Shown here: piece after piece, positions 34,690 through 45,913 of the stretch
Layout: each line of letters begins with the position of its first letter
Position numbering within the stretch: position 1 is the first letter of the stretch
Made by a program: the position numbers and the translations under genes
Assembly: GCF_033118175.1 (NCBI RefSeq)
Contig: NC_083698.1
Location: forward strand, 72,447,001 to 72,511,000
From: Dama dama
Taxonomy: Eukaryota > Chordata > Mammalia > Artiodactyla > Cervidae
DNA length: 64,000 bases
Reading direction: 5' to 3'
Notes under the pieces: model-generated
Database searches by the model: none
Seen by the model: only the letters and a program-made list of their open reading frames with translations
What the model was told of the DNA's origin: nothing

Positions 34690-35545
34690 AAGAAGTAGCA
34701 GAGGAAATGCTTCCTAACTCATTCAAAGAGGCCAGCATTACCCTAATACCAAAACCAGATTGTTAGGTAGTTAGAATAGGGAAAAAGAGTCCAAAATGGC
34801 GGTGGCTAAAAGACCTGGAAGGGAAAGCCCGCGAAAATAGAACAAAGGAAGGTCCGAGGACCCGAGTGAGAACCTCAGGTAAAACAAACAACGCTCCTAC
34901 CTAAACCCAATTTACATAAGACAGGCCCAGGGACAGAGAAACATATAAAAAGAGGAGCCAAAGCCCTCTTCTCCCCTTTTTGCTCCCTCTCTCTCCCCCG
35001 CGCGATGGGGTGATCTTCTCTTCGCGTCTTTGGATCGATGTGCCCTCACACTTCGAAGATGGATTTTCCTGCTATTATCTAAATAAATAGAGCTGTAACA
35101 CTGAGCTGTAACACTGATTTATTTAAGAGCTATAAAACGGTCTGTTCGAGACCTGAGAGCTATAACACGGTCTGTCCTCCGAGAGCTGTGACCCGCCAAG
35201 GGACTTCAATGTCCGTCACTCCAAATTTTTGTTGTGACGAGACAAAGAACCGAGGAGCATACACTCGCGTGACAAGATAAAGACATTAAAGAAAGGAAAA
35301 GTACAGATTAGTGTTTCTCATGAACAAAGACACAAAAATCCTCAATAAGATATTTGCAATTGAAACCCAGCAAAGTACAAAAACAATCATACACCACTGC
35401 CCAGTGGGATTTGTTTCAAATATGCAAGGCTGATTCAACCTTCAAAAATATTAATCAAAAATTAATATGCCACATAAACATACTAAAGAAAAAGCTGTAT
35501 AATAATATCAGTTGATGCAGATCAATTTGTATCTACAAGTGAGGA
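34690..35545 (+). mobile_element. old L1 ORF2 fragment, split by an LTR
   Basis: Left: CTAACTCATTCAAAGAGGCC, GCATTACCCTAATACCAAAA. Right: CACAAAAATCCTCAATAAG, CAGTGGGATTTGTTTC, AGTTGATGCAGATC. Together they match a stretch of L1 ORF2 broken at CCAGA|AAAGAC by the LTR at 34761-35274. Confidence 0.8.
34761..35274 (+). mobile_element. ERV1-type solo LTR (514 bp)
   Basis: Starts TGTTAGGTAG and ends GCGTGACA. TATAAAA is at 34944-34950, a pyrimidine-rich stretch follows, and AATAAA is at 35082-35087. A perfect 4-bp TSD, AGAT, lies at 34757-34760 and 35275-35278, typical of gammaretrovirus-like (class I) elements. The part after the poly(A) signal contains two short internal duplications. No internal retroviral genes remain. 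Confidence 0.92.
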
Positions 35546-35675
35546 ATGCAAAGGATTGTCACAGCCACCATAAACTAGAAATCGAAGCAAGAAAAGATTC
35601 TTTCCTAGAATCTCTGAGGGAACATGGCCCTACTGACACCTTCGTTTTCTGCTTCTAGCCTCAGAACTAAAAGTA
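35546..35675 (+). mobile_element. MLT1-type LTR, 3' half
   Basis: AAGGATTGTCACAGCCACCA, AAGATTCTTTCCTAGAATC, GGGAACATGGCCCTACTGAC, TCTAGCCTCAGAACT follow the right half of an ancient MaLR (MLT1) LTR in order. Confidence 0.75.
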
Positions 35676-37129
35676 GATGACCCACAGGTGTTAGTGCAAC
35701 GACGTAGCTGGGATGAAGCACGCCAGGGTCAGGGCTCCAGAGAGGAGCTGGTCAGAGACATACAGGCTTCATCAAGACTGGGGCCACAGTGCAAATTCAC
35801 TGGAGAAGGTCCCAAGGGGCCATCTGGCAAAGTAAAGCTTCAGCTGCAGGAGGAGAGTCCCCTAGGAGTCAGGGGAGGAAGAGGCCAGTGTTCACAGAAG
35901 CTTCAACATGGACATCTGAGGTAGAGACCTGCCCAATTCTCTGGACAACAGTGAGCCCAGATGATAAAGCATGATGGAGGGCACCTCCCATCAGAGAGAT
36001 GAGGAAGGCAGGCTGCAGAGCTGCAGGTATGAATCCCCTCCCTTCCTTCCTGCTGACTTTGATAGGGAGGTGCAGGAGTTTGAGGGGTCCTGTGAGCCTC
36101 AGGGAAGGCAGCAGAGAATCATCACAGCTGAACAGGGTCTGCTAATAATAACAACTTACACAGAAATAAACATTGCCCAAGAAGCACAGTTCCAAACTGA
36201 AAGTGACTTAAAAATGGCTAGAACACACTGAGTTTACCAGATTGGATTTTTATTATTATCTGTGGCTGTTGTCGCAATGGAGGTTTGGGAGAAAGCTCAT
36301 ACAACTTATAAAAATGAAGCAACATTTCTCTTTTCATCATGATGTCTGACTCTAGTTCACACCTGCTACACTAATACATTTTGACATCTTGTTGAAATCA
36401 ATATATTTCTAGAGAAAATGAGTCCAAAATGTATTTAAGAAAATAAGGAAAACCCATTACCATAAAGGAAATTATAAAGTTGACCCTACCCTCCACACAC
36501 ACAAATCTAAAAAATAAAAACTGTAGAGGTTCAATGATGTTACAGTGAACTCCAGCGAGACTGCTGAGAACAGGTAATTTAAGAGGTTTTGTTTGTTCTC
36601 CTGCAGCACAAAAGATGCATAATTTTCAAGCCAGCAGGAAAAAGTATACCCCAAGAGAAAATCAAGCAATGGAATCCAGATACAACTGACAAAGAAGAAA
36701 TTCAAATGTTTTGTAACAATAGGAAAGTAGATAAAAGACAGAGTCATGATTTTCACATGTTGAAATGGTGATGGATCAGCACACAAAAGGAGCCCCTTCC
36801 TGCTGTAAATGCAAAATCCTCAAGTAAGTTTAAGTCTGAGGGCCGGACGGCAGAGACCTTCCTGGACGCACACCCGACACCCTCCAGGGACTGAGCTACT
36901 GGTTAAATGCGCTGCTCAGAGCCAGACTGGGCGGCTCCCACTGCTCCCGGCCCTGGGACGAGTTCAGGCCGTCTTCGTGGGAGACCACAGCCAGAGCCTT
37001 GCTCCTGGGAACCTGACCCACCTGTCCTCCCAGGAGGACTGTGATGCTCTAAACCTCACAATCTGGACAATACAACAGTAAAGTCTTAGAAAGGAAAGGA
37101 AAAGTTTTTACACAGGAAACAAAAAGCTG
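35676..37129. other. unassigned sequence
   Basis: No named repeat or gene. Frames at 35688-35924, 35971-36231, 36472-36786 (minus), 36589-36771 and 36809-37081 have no recognisable domain. 36830-37070 is GC-richer than its surroundings. Confidence 0.35.
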
Positions 37130-37350
37130 ACCTGGGGAATGAATGCTCTTTGCCTTTGTCAATGAAAATAATCAATAAACAATCTAAAATAGGAATAGAA
37201 AAGAGTTTTATTTGAGCCAGTCTGAGGGCAATAGCCCGGAAGACAGCCTCTCAGATAACTCAGAGGAACTGCTCCAAAGAAGCATGGTTTTCAGCACACG
37301 TTTTGTTTGTCAGAACAAAGAATATCAAATAAGTCAGGATTTAGAAAGAA
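37130..37350. repeat. possible ancient dispersed repeat
   Basis: AGAGTTTTATTTGAGCCAG, GGGCAATAGCCCGGAAGAC and CAGAGGAACTGCTCCAAAG recall a dispersed mammalian repeat whose family I cannot name. Ends in an A-run before the next L1. Confidence 0.4.
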
Positions 37351-37369
37351 AAAAAAAAAAAAAAACAGG

Positions 37370-37535
37370 AGCTCAGCCTGGTGCTCTGTGACAACCTAGA
37401 GGGATGGGATGGGGTGGGAGGTGGGGGGACGCTCAGGAGGAGAGGACAAGTTTATACCTATGACTGATTCATGTTGACACATGGCAGAAACCAACACAAT
37501 ATTGTAAAGCAAGTATCCTCCAATTACAAATAAAT
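37370..37535 (+). mobile_element. artiodactyl L1 3' tail, very short
   Basis: AGCTCAGCCTGGTGCTCTGT, GATTCATGTTGACACATGGC and ATCCTCCAATTACAAAT form the last 166 bp of an L1. An 8-bp repeat AAAACAGG flanks it at 37362-37369 and 37536-37543 (likely TSD). Confidence 0.88.
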
Positions 37536-37543
37536 AAAACAGG

Positions 37544-39204
37544 CCAGTACATACACAACGAGTCAGTATGGCCTTGGCACCTGAAAATGGGATCTTACCA
37601 TGGAAGGAGGACCAGCACTGGCATCCCAGATAGGGAGGCATTTAATCTTTATTTTTAACATGGATATTCTTTACTCCTTGCCAACTTTTTCTTTAATATT
37701 AAAGCAGATATACAATGTATGGCTGATAGCCACAAACAGGCTGTTCCAGGTAGCATAAAATTCAAGTTAACCCATGTATAAGCCAGAATGACTTTTCCAT
37801 GCTTCAATATGTAAAAGTTTCTTTTACCGCACTGAAGGGGCCCACTGAGCCAGGGTCTGGTCAGGAGCTTCCTGGCGAGCATGGTGCTGACTTCCTGGGC
37901 GATGGAGAGAAGTGGAACCACCCACTATTCTTTAGTAGAGAAGGGAGAACCAGAGGCAAGGGGGGACTGCAGACACCCGTGAGACTCCCGTGTAGCATCG
38001 TTTGCCCTCGCCACTGCCGCAAGGCCTTCTGGAAGTTTCCTGCCCCGCCCCTCACAGCATCATTTCTGCTTCTGGGCCTCTGCTCTGGGCCTTTCTCCTG
38101 CTCAGAGACTGTCTTCCTGAGGCCTGACTTGTTTCCTTAGCTCTCTGCCCTGGAGACCACCTGCCCCGGCCCAGCCCCACCTGCCCCTTGCGGGTTGGCA
38201 TGCCAGTGCTGAGCAGCCTGACCCTGCATTACAGGGCGCTTCTCCCATGTCTGGTGCCTGCCTCCTGCAAAGAGACAGAGGGTTTGGATAAGCACTCTGA
38301 AACGCACTTTTCTCATTCTTAACAGGCATGACAAGGGGCGCTCCGAAGCACGTGGGCAGAGTGCCCACCCCGCAGACCTGCACCCAGAGTAGCCCTGGGG
38401 CTGAGATTGCCCTCTGCCCCGAGCTGGGATAATACGACTTCATTTGTTTTTGTCTTGAGATGGCAACCTGGGGACTGACTCGATGTTTCCAGGGCCCCAG
38501 AAAAAGAGAACTGCGCCTCCCCAGACTTCAGTGATCCCTGGACTGGTGGCTGCTCCTCCTCCTCTCTGCCATAGCCTCTCTTTCCCTTGGGAGACTTCCA
38601 TACCCTGTACATGTGTGCCCCCTCGCAGCTGCAGCTCCACCAGTGGTGTCTGATCCTCCCACTTTGCCCTCGGGAACGTCGTAGAAGAAATTGCCCTATA
38701 AGTTGGGGGATGGTGATCATGTTTCCTCATACATCCCCTCTCCAGACTTAGCATCTCATGTCCTCATATGACATGGCATTCGGGTGCATGCTAGTGTTTT
38801 TATTAGCATAGTTTCTCTCCTAAAAAAATCAGTAAAATAGCTCTGCTTTCCCTGATTATTTGAAGGAACTGGTTTTATGAAAAATTAAGATCTGTGTTGC
38901 TGTGTTCAGCTGAGGTTCATCTGTTCCCATGTCATTGCCACATAGGCATTAATGACATGGGGAACCCCAGTGTCCTCATTACACAAGGGAACACGTTCTG
39001 CCATGGTGAGCACTCCTCTGTGCCAACCAGAACTCAGAGTGTGAGTGGAGGTGGGACAATGCAGTGGCAGCTTGGGTGTTGCTTGCTGGCCAGCACATAG
39101 AGAAGACACAGCTGCCTGAATATCCAGTGCATCAGTTGGGAGGTTTTGTCCTGCAAGAAACTAAATATTCTTCTTTAAGCATATTGTCAGGCCCATTATA
39201 CGTA
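37544..39204. other. GC-rich unassigned region
   Basis: About 1.65 kb free of recognisable repeats; 37820-38760 is clearly GC-richer than the rest of the window. Splice-acceptor-like tracts (TTGTTTCCTTAG near 38137, CTCATTCTTAACAG near 38325) occur. Overlapping frames (37799-38140 plus, 38102-38443 minus, 38319-38720 minus, 38440-38754 minus) show no known domain. It could hold an exon or regulatory DNA, but nothing is proven. Confidence 0.4.
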
Positions 39205-39408
39205 GGGGCTTCCCTGGTGACCCAGATAGTAAAGAATCTGTCTGCAGTGCAAGAGATCAAGGTTTGACTCCGGGGTGGGGAAGATCACCTGGAGAAGGGA
39301 ATGGCTACCCACTCTAGTATTCTGGCTTGCTGAATTCCATGGACAGAGGAGCATGGCAGACTACAGTCCATGGAGTCACAAAGAGCCAGGCACAACTGAG
39401 AGGCAAAC
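39205..39408 (+). mobile_element. Bov-tA SINE
   Basis: GGGGCTTCCCTGGTGACCC, GGGGAAGATCACCTGGAG and CCATGGAGTCACAAAGAGCC in order. No clear TSD. Confidence 0.93.
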
Positions 39409-39539
39409 CATACTATTTGCAGGGGAGAATAGTATGCAGGGTGGCAATGGGGGTATATGAAGATTAATGACCCCTTTTCATGAAAAAGAAAATTTAACTT
39501 CATTAAATTGATAACAATGGTGCCCAGTATTCTCACACA

Positions 39540-41015
39540 TTTGGCATTTCAGATGAGGGTGAAAATTTTCTGTGGGATAAACCCTAAAAAGAAGAATTGC
39601 TTTGGTAAAACTAGTATATTATTGCTTCAGTGGATATTGCTCAGTTACTGTTCATAGATGCTTTAGCCATTTATGCATGAACTATAAATTTATGAGAGTT
39701 TGTGACTTATGAGTTTTTCTGAATGTTATATTCTTGCTAATTTCAAATTTAAAAAAAAGATTTGTGTAACATTGAACTTATTGTCAAATATTTAACATTT
39801 AAGCATTTTCTTTAAACTACTCAGCCTTTTATACATTTAGCTAGAGGTTATATTTGTCTTTTTCTAAGAGATATTTTAATATCAAAGAAACTCACTCTTT
39901 AGTATAGGCAGTGTAAATATATTTCCTATGTTGGCTTTCAAACTGATGAATCTTTCCTCAATCTTTCCTGGCTTATAGACTGATACATGGTATTTCTACT
40001 CTAAGATTGTTAAAAAATAGTGTTTTTCCATGTTTTCTTCTAGTATTAGTAAGCCAATATTTTTACCTTTAAACAATTTGCTCATATGAAATTTATTTTG
40101 TCATAAGAAACAAACTGTCATCTTTCCAATAGTCTGTCAGTGAAATTTATGGGAAATCTATCATTTTCCAACTCATTCTCTAGACCATATGTTTCTGTTT
40201 ATGTGTTAATTTTGGATCTATTGTGTTTTCTTGTTTATTCATGGCTGTGTCACACTATTTTGTTTATAGTATGTTTTGCTATCTGCCTAGGGCCAATGCC
40301 CCTTTTTCATTCATTTTTTCAAAATATTCCTGAATATTTTTACTCCTAACTTAGAATCAACTTGTCAAGTTTTTAAAAAGTACAATATTTCATTGTGATC
40401 ATGTTAAATGTTTAAGTTAATGTGGAAAAATATAATGTCTCAGGGATATTGAAACTCAGTGTATTGTGTCCTAAAGTTTGTTCATACATATATTGCAAAT
40501 TTATTTAACACTTTTTCATAAATGTATTTCCTGTTATATATGAGATACATTCTTTCATATATTTAACTGGTTCTTTTGGATGCATGAGAGATATGGTTTT
40601 TATATATTTGTACTCAGCTATCTTTCTATATTGTTTTATAATTTTCAGTTTTCAAATTTTCCATGAAAATAATTGTATCATTTCCAATGAATATGAATTG
40701 ACTTGTTCCCCAATTTTTACACCTTAATATTTTCTCTAATTTCTTGTCATCACTAGTACCTTCAGGACTTTGCTGAAAACTCAAAATGTTCTCTTATGAT
40801 ATATAACACTAGCTATTTCATCTTGTAAAAGGAAAATTTTTTTATTCTAAATTCATTAAAGGTTTCTGTTTTCTTTTTAATGAATAAGGGATGCATATCT
40901 TCATTGGCTTTTCACCATCTATGTTGGTTACTATTATTTTTTCTATGTGATGAATTAGAAAGTATTGTAATGTAACATATTATATTACACTAACACATTG
41001 TTTCATTATATTGAA
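39540..41015 (-). mobile_element. old L1 remnant (3' UTR and ORF2)
   Basis: Antisense L1: AAGAAGAATTGCTTTGG, GCTTTAGCCATTTATGCATG, AGAATCAACTTGTCAAG, then GATGCATATCTTCATTGGC. Highly diverged, no frame left. It appears to continue at 41584-41794 and beyond. Confidence 0.55.
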
Positions 41016-41017
41016 AA

Positions 41018-41583
41018 ATCACTGTGAATGGTAACTACAGTCATAAAATCAGAAGACAATTGCTTCTTGGCAGGAAAGCTATGACAGACTTAGTTTGATG
41101 AAAATCGGAGACATTACTCTGCTGACAAATGTCCGTATATCCAAGGCTATGGTCTTCCCAGTGGTCGTGTACAGTTGTGAGAGCTGGACCATAAAGAAGG
41201 CAGAGCACTGAAGAATTGATGCCTTCAAACTGTGGTTCTGCAGAAGACTCCTGAGAGTCTCTTGGACAGCAAGGAGATGAAACCAATCAATCTTAAGGGA
41301 AATCAACCCTGAAAACTCATCGGAAGGACGGATGATGAAGCTGAAGCTCCAGTATTTTGGTCACCTGATGCGAACAGCTGACTCATTGGTAAGGTTCCTG
41401 ATGCTGGGAGAGATTGAGGGCTGAAGAAAAAGATGCATCAGAGAATGAGATGGCTGGACGGCATCACCAATACAATGGACATGAACTTGGACAAACTTTG
41501 GGAGATGGTGAGGGACAGGGAAGCCTGGCATTCTTCAGGCATTGGGATTGCAAAGAGTGGACATGATTGGGACACTGAACTAC
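41018..41583 (+). mobile_element. BovB LINE, 5'-truncated, older
   Basis: BovB 3' end from AATCACTGTGAATGG to CATGATTGGGACACTGAAC. It is more diverged than the other copies (for example GGCAGGAAAGCTATGACAG and GCATTCTTCAGGCATTGG). The C-terminal reading frame is broken. TSD not resolved. Confidence 0.92.
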
Positions 41584-41794
41584 AACAATTCATGAAATAA
41601 ACTTGTCTTAATTAGAATATATATTTACTGGGCTCCTGGCTTTGGTTTTCCAATAGTATTTATGAATTTTTGCATTTTCATTCATAAATGAAGTTGAACT
41701 ACAAATTTTTAGTATATGCTTAAGGGTTAGGGTAACGATACTATGCATGTGTCAAAAAAAAATTCTTAATCTTTTTCAAATGTTACAATAATTT
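41584..41794 (-). mobile_element. old L1 remnant
   Basis: TGAATTTTTGCATTTTCATT and AATGAAGTTGAACTAC resemble antisense L1 ORF2 ('ATTTTTGCATCTATATTCAT'). It lies between two BovB insertions. Confidence 0.45.
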
Positions 41795-41824
41795 AAATAT
41801 TATTCAGTCAGTCAGTTCAGTCAC

Positions 41825-42307
41825 TCAGTCGACCTTTGCCACCCCATGAATCACAGCACACCAGGCTTCCCTGTCCATCACCAACTCCCGGAGTTCACTC
41901 AAACTCATGCCCATCGAGTCAGTGATGCCATCCAGCCATCTCATCCTCTGTCGTCCCCTTCTCCTCCTGCACCCAGTCCCTTCCAGCATCAGGGTCTTTT
42001 CCAATGAGTCAACTCTTCGCATGAGGTGGCCAAAGTACTGGAGTTTCAGCTTCAGCATCAGTCCTTCCAATGAACACCCAGGACTGATCTCCTTTAGGAT
42101 GGACTGGTTGGATCTCCTTGCAGTCCAAGGGACTCTCAAGAGTCTTCTCCAATACCACAGTTCAAAATCATCAATTTTTTGGTGCTTAGCTTTTTTCACA
42201 GTCCAACTCTCACATCCATACATGACCACTGGAAAAACCATAGCCTTGACTAGACGGACCTTTGTTGGCAAAGTAATGTCTCTGCTTTTTTTTTCTTTTT
42301 TTTTCAT
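41825..42307 (-). pseudogene. BovB ORF2 fragment, C-terminal domain
   Basis: A 160-residue open piece: ITLPTKVRLVKAMVFPVVMY, CESWTVKKAKHQKIDDFELW, YWRRLLRVPWTARRSNQS and the basic RRRRGRQRMRWLDGITDS tail. The N-terminal residues come from the L1 boundary. This is the conserved region after the RT domain in BovB; its exact role is not clear. Confidence 0.9.
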
Positions 42308-43054
42308 TTATTTTTATTAGTTGAAGGCTAGTTACTTTAAAATATTGTAGTGGTTTTTGCCATACATTGACATGAATCAGCCATGGATTTACATGTGTTC
42401 ACCATCCTGATCCCCCCTCCCACCTCCCTCCCCATCCCATCCCTCTGGGTCTTCCCAGTGCACCAGCCCTGAGCACTTGTCTCATGCATCCAACCTGGGC
42501 TGGTGATCTGTTTCACACTTGATAATATACATGTTTCAATGCTATTCTCTCAGATCATCCCACCCTCACCTTCCCCCATAGAGTCCAAAAGTCTGTTCTA
42601 TACATCTATGTCTCTTTTTCTGTCCTGCATATAGGGTCATCATTACCATCTTTTTAAATTCCATACATATGCTTTAGTATACCGTATTGGTGTTTATCTT
42701 TCTGGCTTACTTCATTGTGTATAATGGGCTCCAGTTTCATCCATCTCATTAGAACTGATTCAAATGAAAACATTTTAATGGCTGAGTAATATTTCATTGT
42801 GTATATGTATCATAGATTTCTTATCCATTCATCTGCTGATGGGTATCTAGGTTGCTTCCATGTCCTGGCTATTATAAACAGTGCTGTGATGAACACTGGG
42901 GTACATGTGTCTCTTTCAGATCTGGTTTCCTCAGTGTGTATGCCCAGGAGTGGGATTGCTGGGTCATATGGCAGTTCTATTTCCAGTTTTTTAAGGAATC
43001 TCCACACTGTTCTCCATAGTGGCTGTACTAGTTTGCATTCCCACCAACAGTGTA
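42291..43054 (-). mobile_element. young ruminant L1 (L1-BT type), 3' end
   Basis: Antisense 764-bp L1 3' end: CATTTATTTTTATTAGTTG, the C-rich block at 42411-42445, GCTGAGTAATATTTCATTG and ATTCCCACCAACAGTGTA. A 13-bp TSD, GTCTCTGCTTTTT, lies at 42278-42290 and 43055-43067. A short ORF2 end (GIHTEE, minus) is readable near 42940. Confidence 0.96.
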
Positions 43055-43655
43055 GTCTCTGCTTTTTAATATGCTATCTAGGTTGGTCATAACTTTCCTG
43101 CGAGGGAGTAAGCGTCTTTTAATTTCATGGCTGCAATCACCATCTGCAGTGATTTTGGAGCCCAAAAAGACAAAGTCTGCCACTGTTTCCACTGTTTCCC
43201 CATCTATTTGCCATGACGTGATGGGACCAGATGCCATGGTCTTAGTTTTCTGAATGTTGAGTTTTAAGCCAACTTTTTCACTATCTTCTTTCACTTTCAT
43301 CAAGAGGCTTTTTAGTTCTTCTTTGCTTTATGCCATAAGGGTGGTGTCATATGCATATCTGAGGTTACTGATATTTCTCCCAGCCATCTTGATTCCAGCT
43401 TGTGCTTCCTCCAGCCCAGCGTTTCTCGTGATGTACTCTGCATAGAAGTTAAATAAGCAGGGTGACAATATACAGCCTTGACGGACTCCTTTTCCTATTT
43501 GGAACCAGTCTGTTGTTTCATGTCCAGATCGAACTATTGCTTCATGACCTGCGTATAGGTTTCTCAAGAGGCAGGTCAGGTGGTCTGGTATGCCCATCTC
43601 TTTCAGAATTTTCCACAGTTTGTTGTGATCCACACAGTCAAAGGCTTTGGCATAA

Positions 43656-44465
43656 TCAATAAAAGCAGAAATAGAAGTTTTTCTGGAACTCTCTTGCTTT
43701 CTTGATGACCCAATGGATGTTGGCACTTTGATCTCTGGTTCCTTTGCCTTTTCCAAAACCAGCTTGAACATCTGGAATTTCATGGTTCACATATTGCTGA
43801 AGCCTGGTTTGGAGAATTTTGAGCATTACTTTACTAGCATGTGAGATGAGTGCAATTGTGCGGTAGGTTGAGCATTCTTTGGGATTGCCTTTCTTTGGGA
43901 TTGGAATGAAAACTGATATTTTCCAGTCCTGTGGCCACTGCTGAGTTTTCCAAATTTGCTGGCATATTGAGTGCAGCACTTTCACAGCATCATCTTTCAG
44001 GATTTGAAATAGCTCAGCTGGGATTTCATCACCTCCACTAGCTTTGTTCGTAGTGATGCTTCCTAAGGCCCACTTGACTTCACATTCCAGGATGTCTGGC
44101 TCTAGGTGAGTGATCACGCCATTGTGATTAACTGGGTCATTAAGATCTTTTTTGTATAGTTCTCCTGTGTATTTTTGCCACCTTTTCTTAATATCTTCTG
44201 CTTCTGTCAGGCCCGTACCATTTCTGTCCTTTATTGAGCTCATCTTTGCATGAAATGTTCCCTTGCTATCTCTCATTTTCTTGCAGAGATCTCTAGTCTT
44301 TCCCATCCTATTGTTTTCCTCTATTTCTTTGCACTGATCACCTAGGAAGGCTTTCTTATCTCTCCTTGATATTCTTTGGAACTCTGCATTCAAATGGGTA
44401 ATTATTCTCCTATGTTTTTTTTCTTCTCTTCTTTTCACAGCTATTTGTAAGGCCTCCTCAGACAA
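43656..44465 (-). pseudogene. BovB ORF2 fragment, linker and RT
   Basis: A 269-residue frame: MSEEALQIAVKRREEKKHRR, KKAFLGDQCKEIEENNR, HLEPDILECEVKWALGSI, WPQDWKISVFIPIPKKGN and NIHWVIKKAREFQKNFYF, ending after FCFY because of one extra T. RT continues in another frame at 43328-43783 (IDYAKAFDCVDHNK to RYAYDTTLMA). Private residues such as CKKMRDSKG and GFGKGKGTRD are shared with 47172-47909. Confidence 0.92.
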
Positions 44466-44895
44466 CCATTTTGTCTTTTTGCATTTCTTTTACATGGGGA
44501 TGGTCTTGATCCCTGTCTCCTGTACAATGTCACGAACCTCTGTCCATAGTTCATCACGCACTCTATCAGATCTAGTCCCTTAAATCTATTTCTCACTTCC
44601 ACTGTATAGTCATAAGAGATTTGATTTAGGTTATACCTGAATGGTCTAGTGGTTTTCCCTACTTTCTTCAATTTAAGTCTGAATTTGGCAATAAGGAGTT
44701 CATGATCTGAGTCACAGTCAGCTCCCGGTCTTGTTTTTGCTGACTGTATAGAGCTTCTCCATCTTTGGCTGCAAAGAATATAATCAATCTGATTTCGGTG
44801 TTGACCATCTGGTGATGTCCATGTGTAGAGTCTTTTCTTGTGTTGTTGGAAGAGGGTGTTTGCTATGACCAGTGTGTTCTCTTGGCAAAACTCTA

Positions 44896-45684
44896 TTAGC
44901 CTTTTCCCTGCTTCATTCCGTACTCCAAGGCCAAATTTGCCTTGGTGTTTCTTGACTTACTACTTTTGCATTCCAGTCCCGTATAATGAAAAGGACATCT
45001 TTTTTTGGGTGTTAGTTCTAAAAGGTCTTGTAGGTCTTCATAAAACTGTTCATCTTCAGCTTCTTCAGCATTACTGGTTGGGGCATAGGCTTGGATTACT
45101 GTGATATTGAATGGTTTGCCTTGGAAATGAACAGAGATCATTCTGTCATTTTTAAGATTGCATCCAACTACCGCATTTTGGACTCTTTTGTTGACTATGA
45201 TGGCTACTCCATTTCTTCTAAGGGATTCCTGCCCACAATAGTAGATATAATGGTCATCTGAGTTAAATTCATCCATTTCAGTCCATTTTAGTTTGCTGAT
45301 TCCTAGAATGTCGATATTCACTCTTGCCATCTCCTGTTTGACCACTTCTAATTTGCCTTGATTCATGGACCTAACATTCCAGGTTCCTATGCAATATTGC
45401 TCTTTATAGCATCGGACCTTGCTTCTATCACCAGTCACATCCACAACTGGGTATTCTTCATTCTTTCTGGAGTTATTTCTCCACTGATCTCCAGTAGCAT
45501 ATTGGGCACCTACCGACCTGGGGAGTTCCTCTTTCAGTATCCTATCATTTTGCCTTTTCACACTGTTCATGGGATTCTCAAGGCAAGAATACTGAAGTGG
45601 CTTGCCATTCCCTTCTCCAGTGGACCACATTCTGTCAGACCTCTCCACCATGACCCAACCATCTTGGGTGGCCCCACACGGCAT
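44896..45684 (-). pseudogene. BovB ORF2 fragment, endonuclease domain
   Basis: A 262-residue frame beginning in the 5' leader and reading through CYKEQYCIGTWNVRSMNQGK into the endonuclease: NIDILGISKLKWTEMDEF, GVAIIVNKRVQNAVVG, VRF-like VHFQGKPFNITVIQ. It shifts frame near 44990, where the catalytic GDWNAKVG block is replaced by YTGLECKSSKSR. Confidence 0.9.
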
Positions 45685-45913
45685 GGCTTAGTTTCACTGA
45701 GTTAGACAAGGCTGTGGTCCATGTGATCAGATTGGCTAGTTTTCTGTGATTATGGTTTTAGTGTGTCTGTCCTCTGATGCCCTCTTGCAATACCTACCAT
45801 CTTACCTGGGTTTCTCTTACCTTGGATGTGGGGTATCTCTTTACGACTGCTCCAGCAAAGCGCAGCCACTGCTCCTTACCTTGGACGAGGGGTATCTTCT
45901 CATAAATATTATT

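Larger units (their letters stand above)
41805..45902 (-). mobile_element. BovB LINE, long copy with nested L1
   Basis: Antisense BovB from the 3' end (CAGTTCAGTCACTCAG) to the 5' UTR (CTTGGACGAGGGGTATC). A perfect 11-bp TSD, TAAATATTATT, lies at 41794-41804 and 45903-45913. A young L1 interrupts it at 42291-43054; without it the element is about 3.3 kb. ORF2 is dead: a T insertion near 43661, the RT motif changed to YAYD at 43346-43357, and a stop just after it. Segment 43218-44450 is nearly identical to 47113-48347 on the other strand. Confidence 0.97.

Noticed and set aside
36472..36786. 104-residue hydrophobic minus-strand frame
   Set aside because: AT-rich sequence read as Phe/Leu-rich peptide; no domain or start context.
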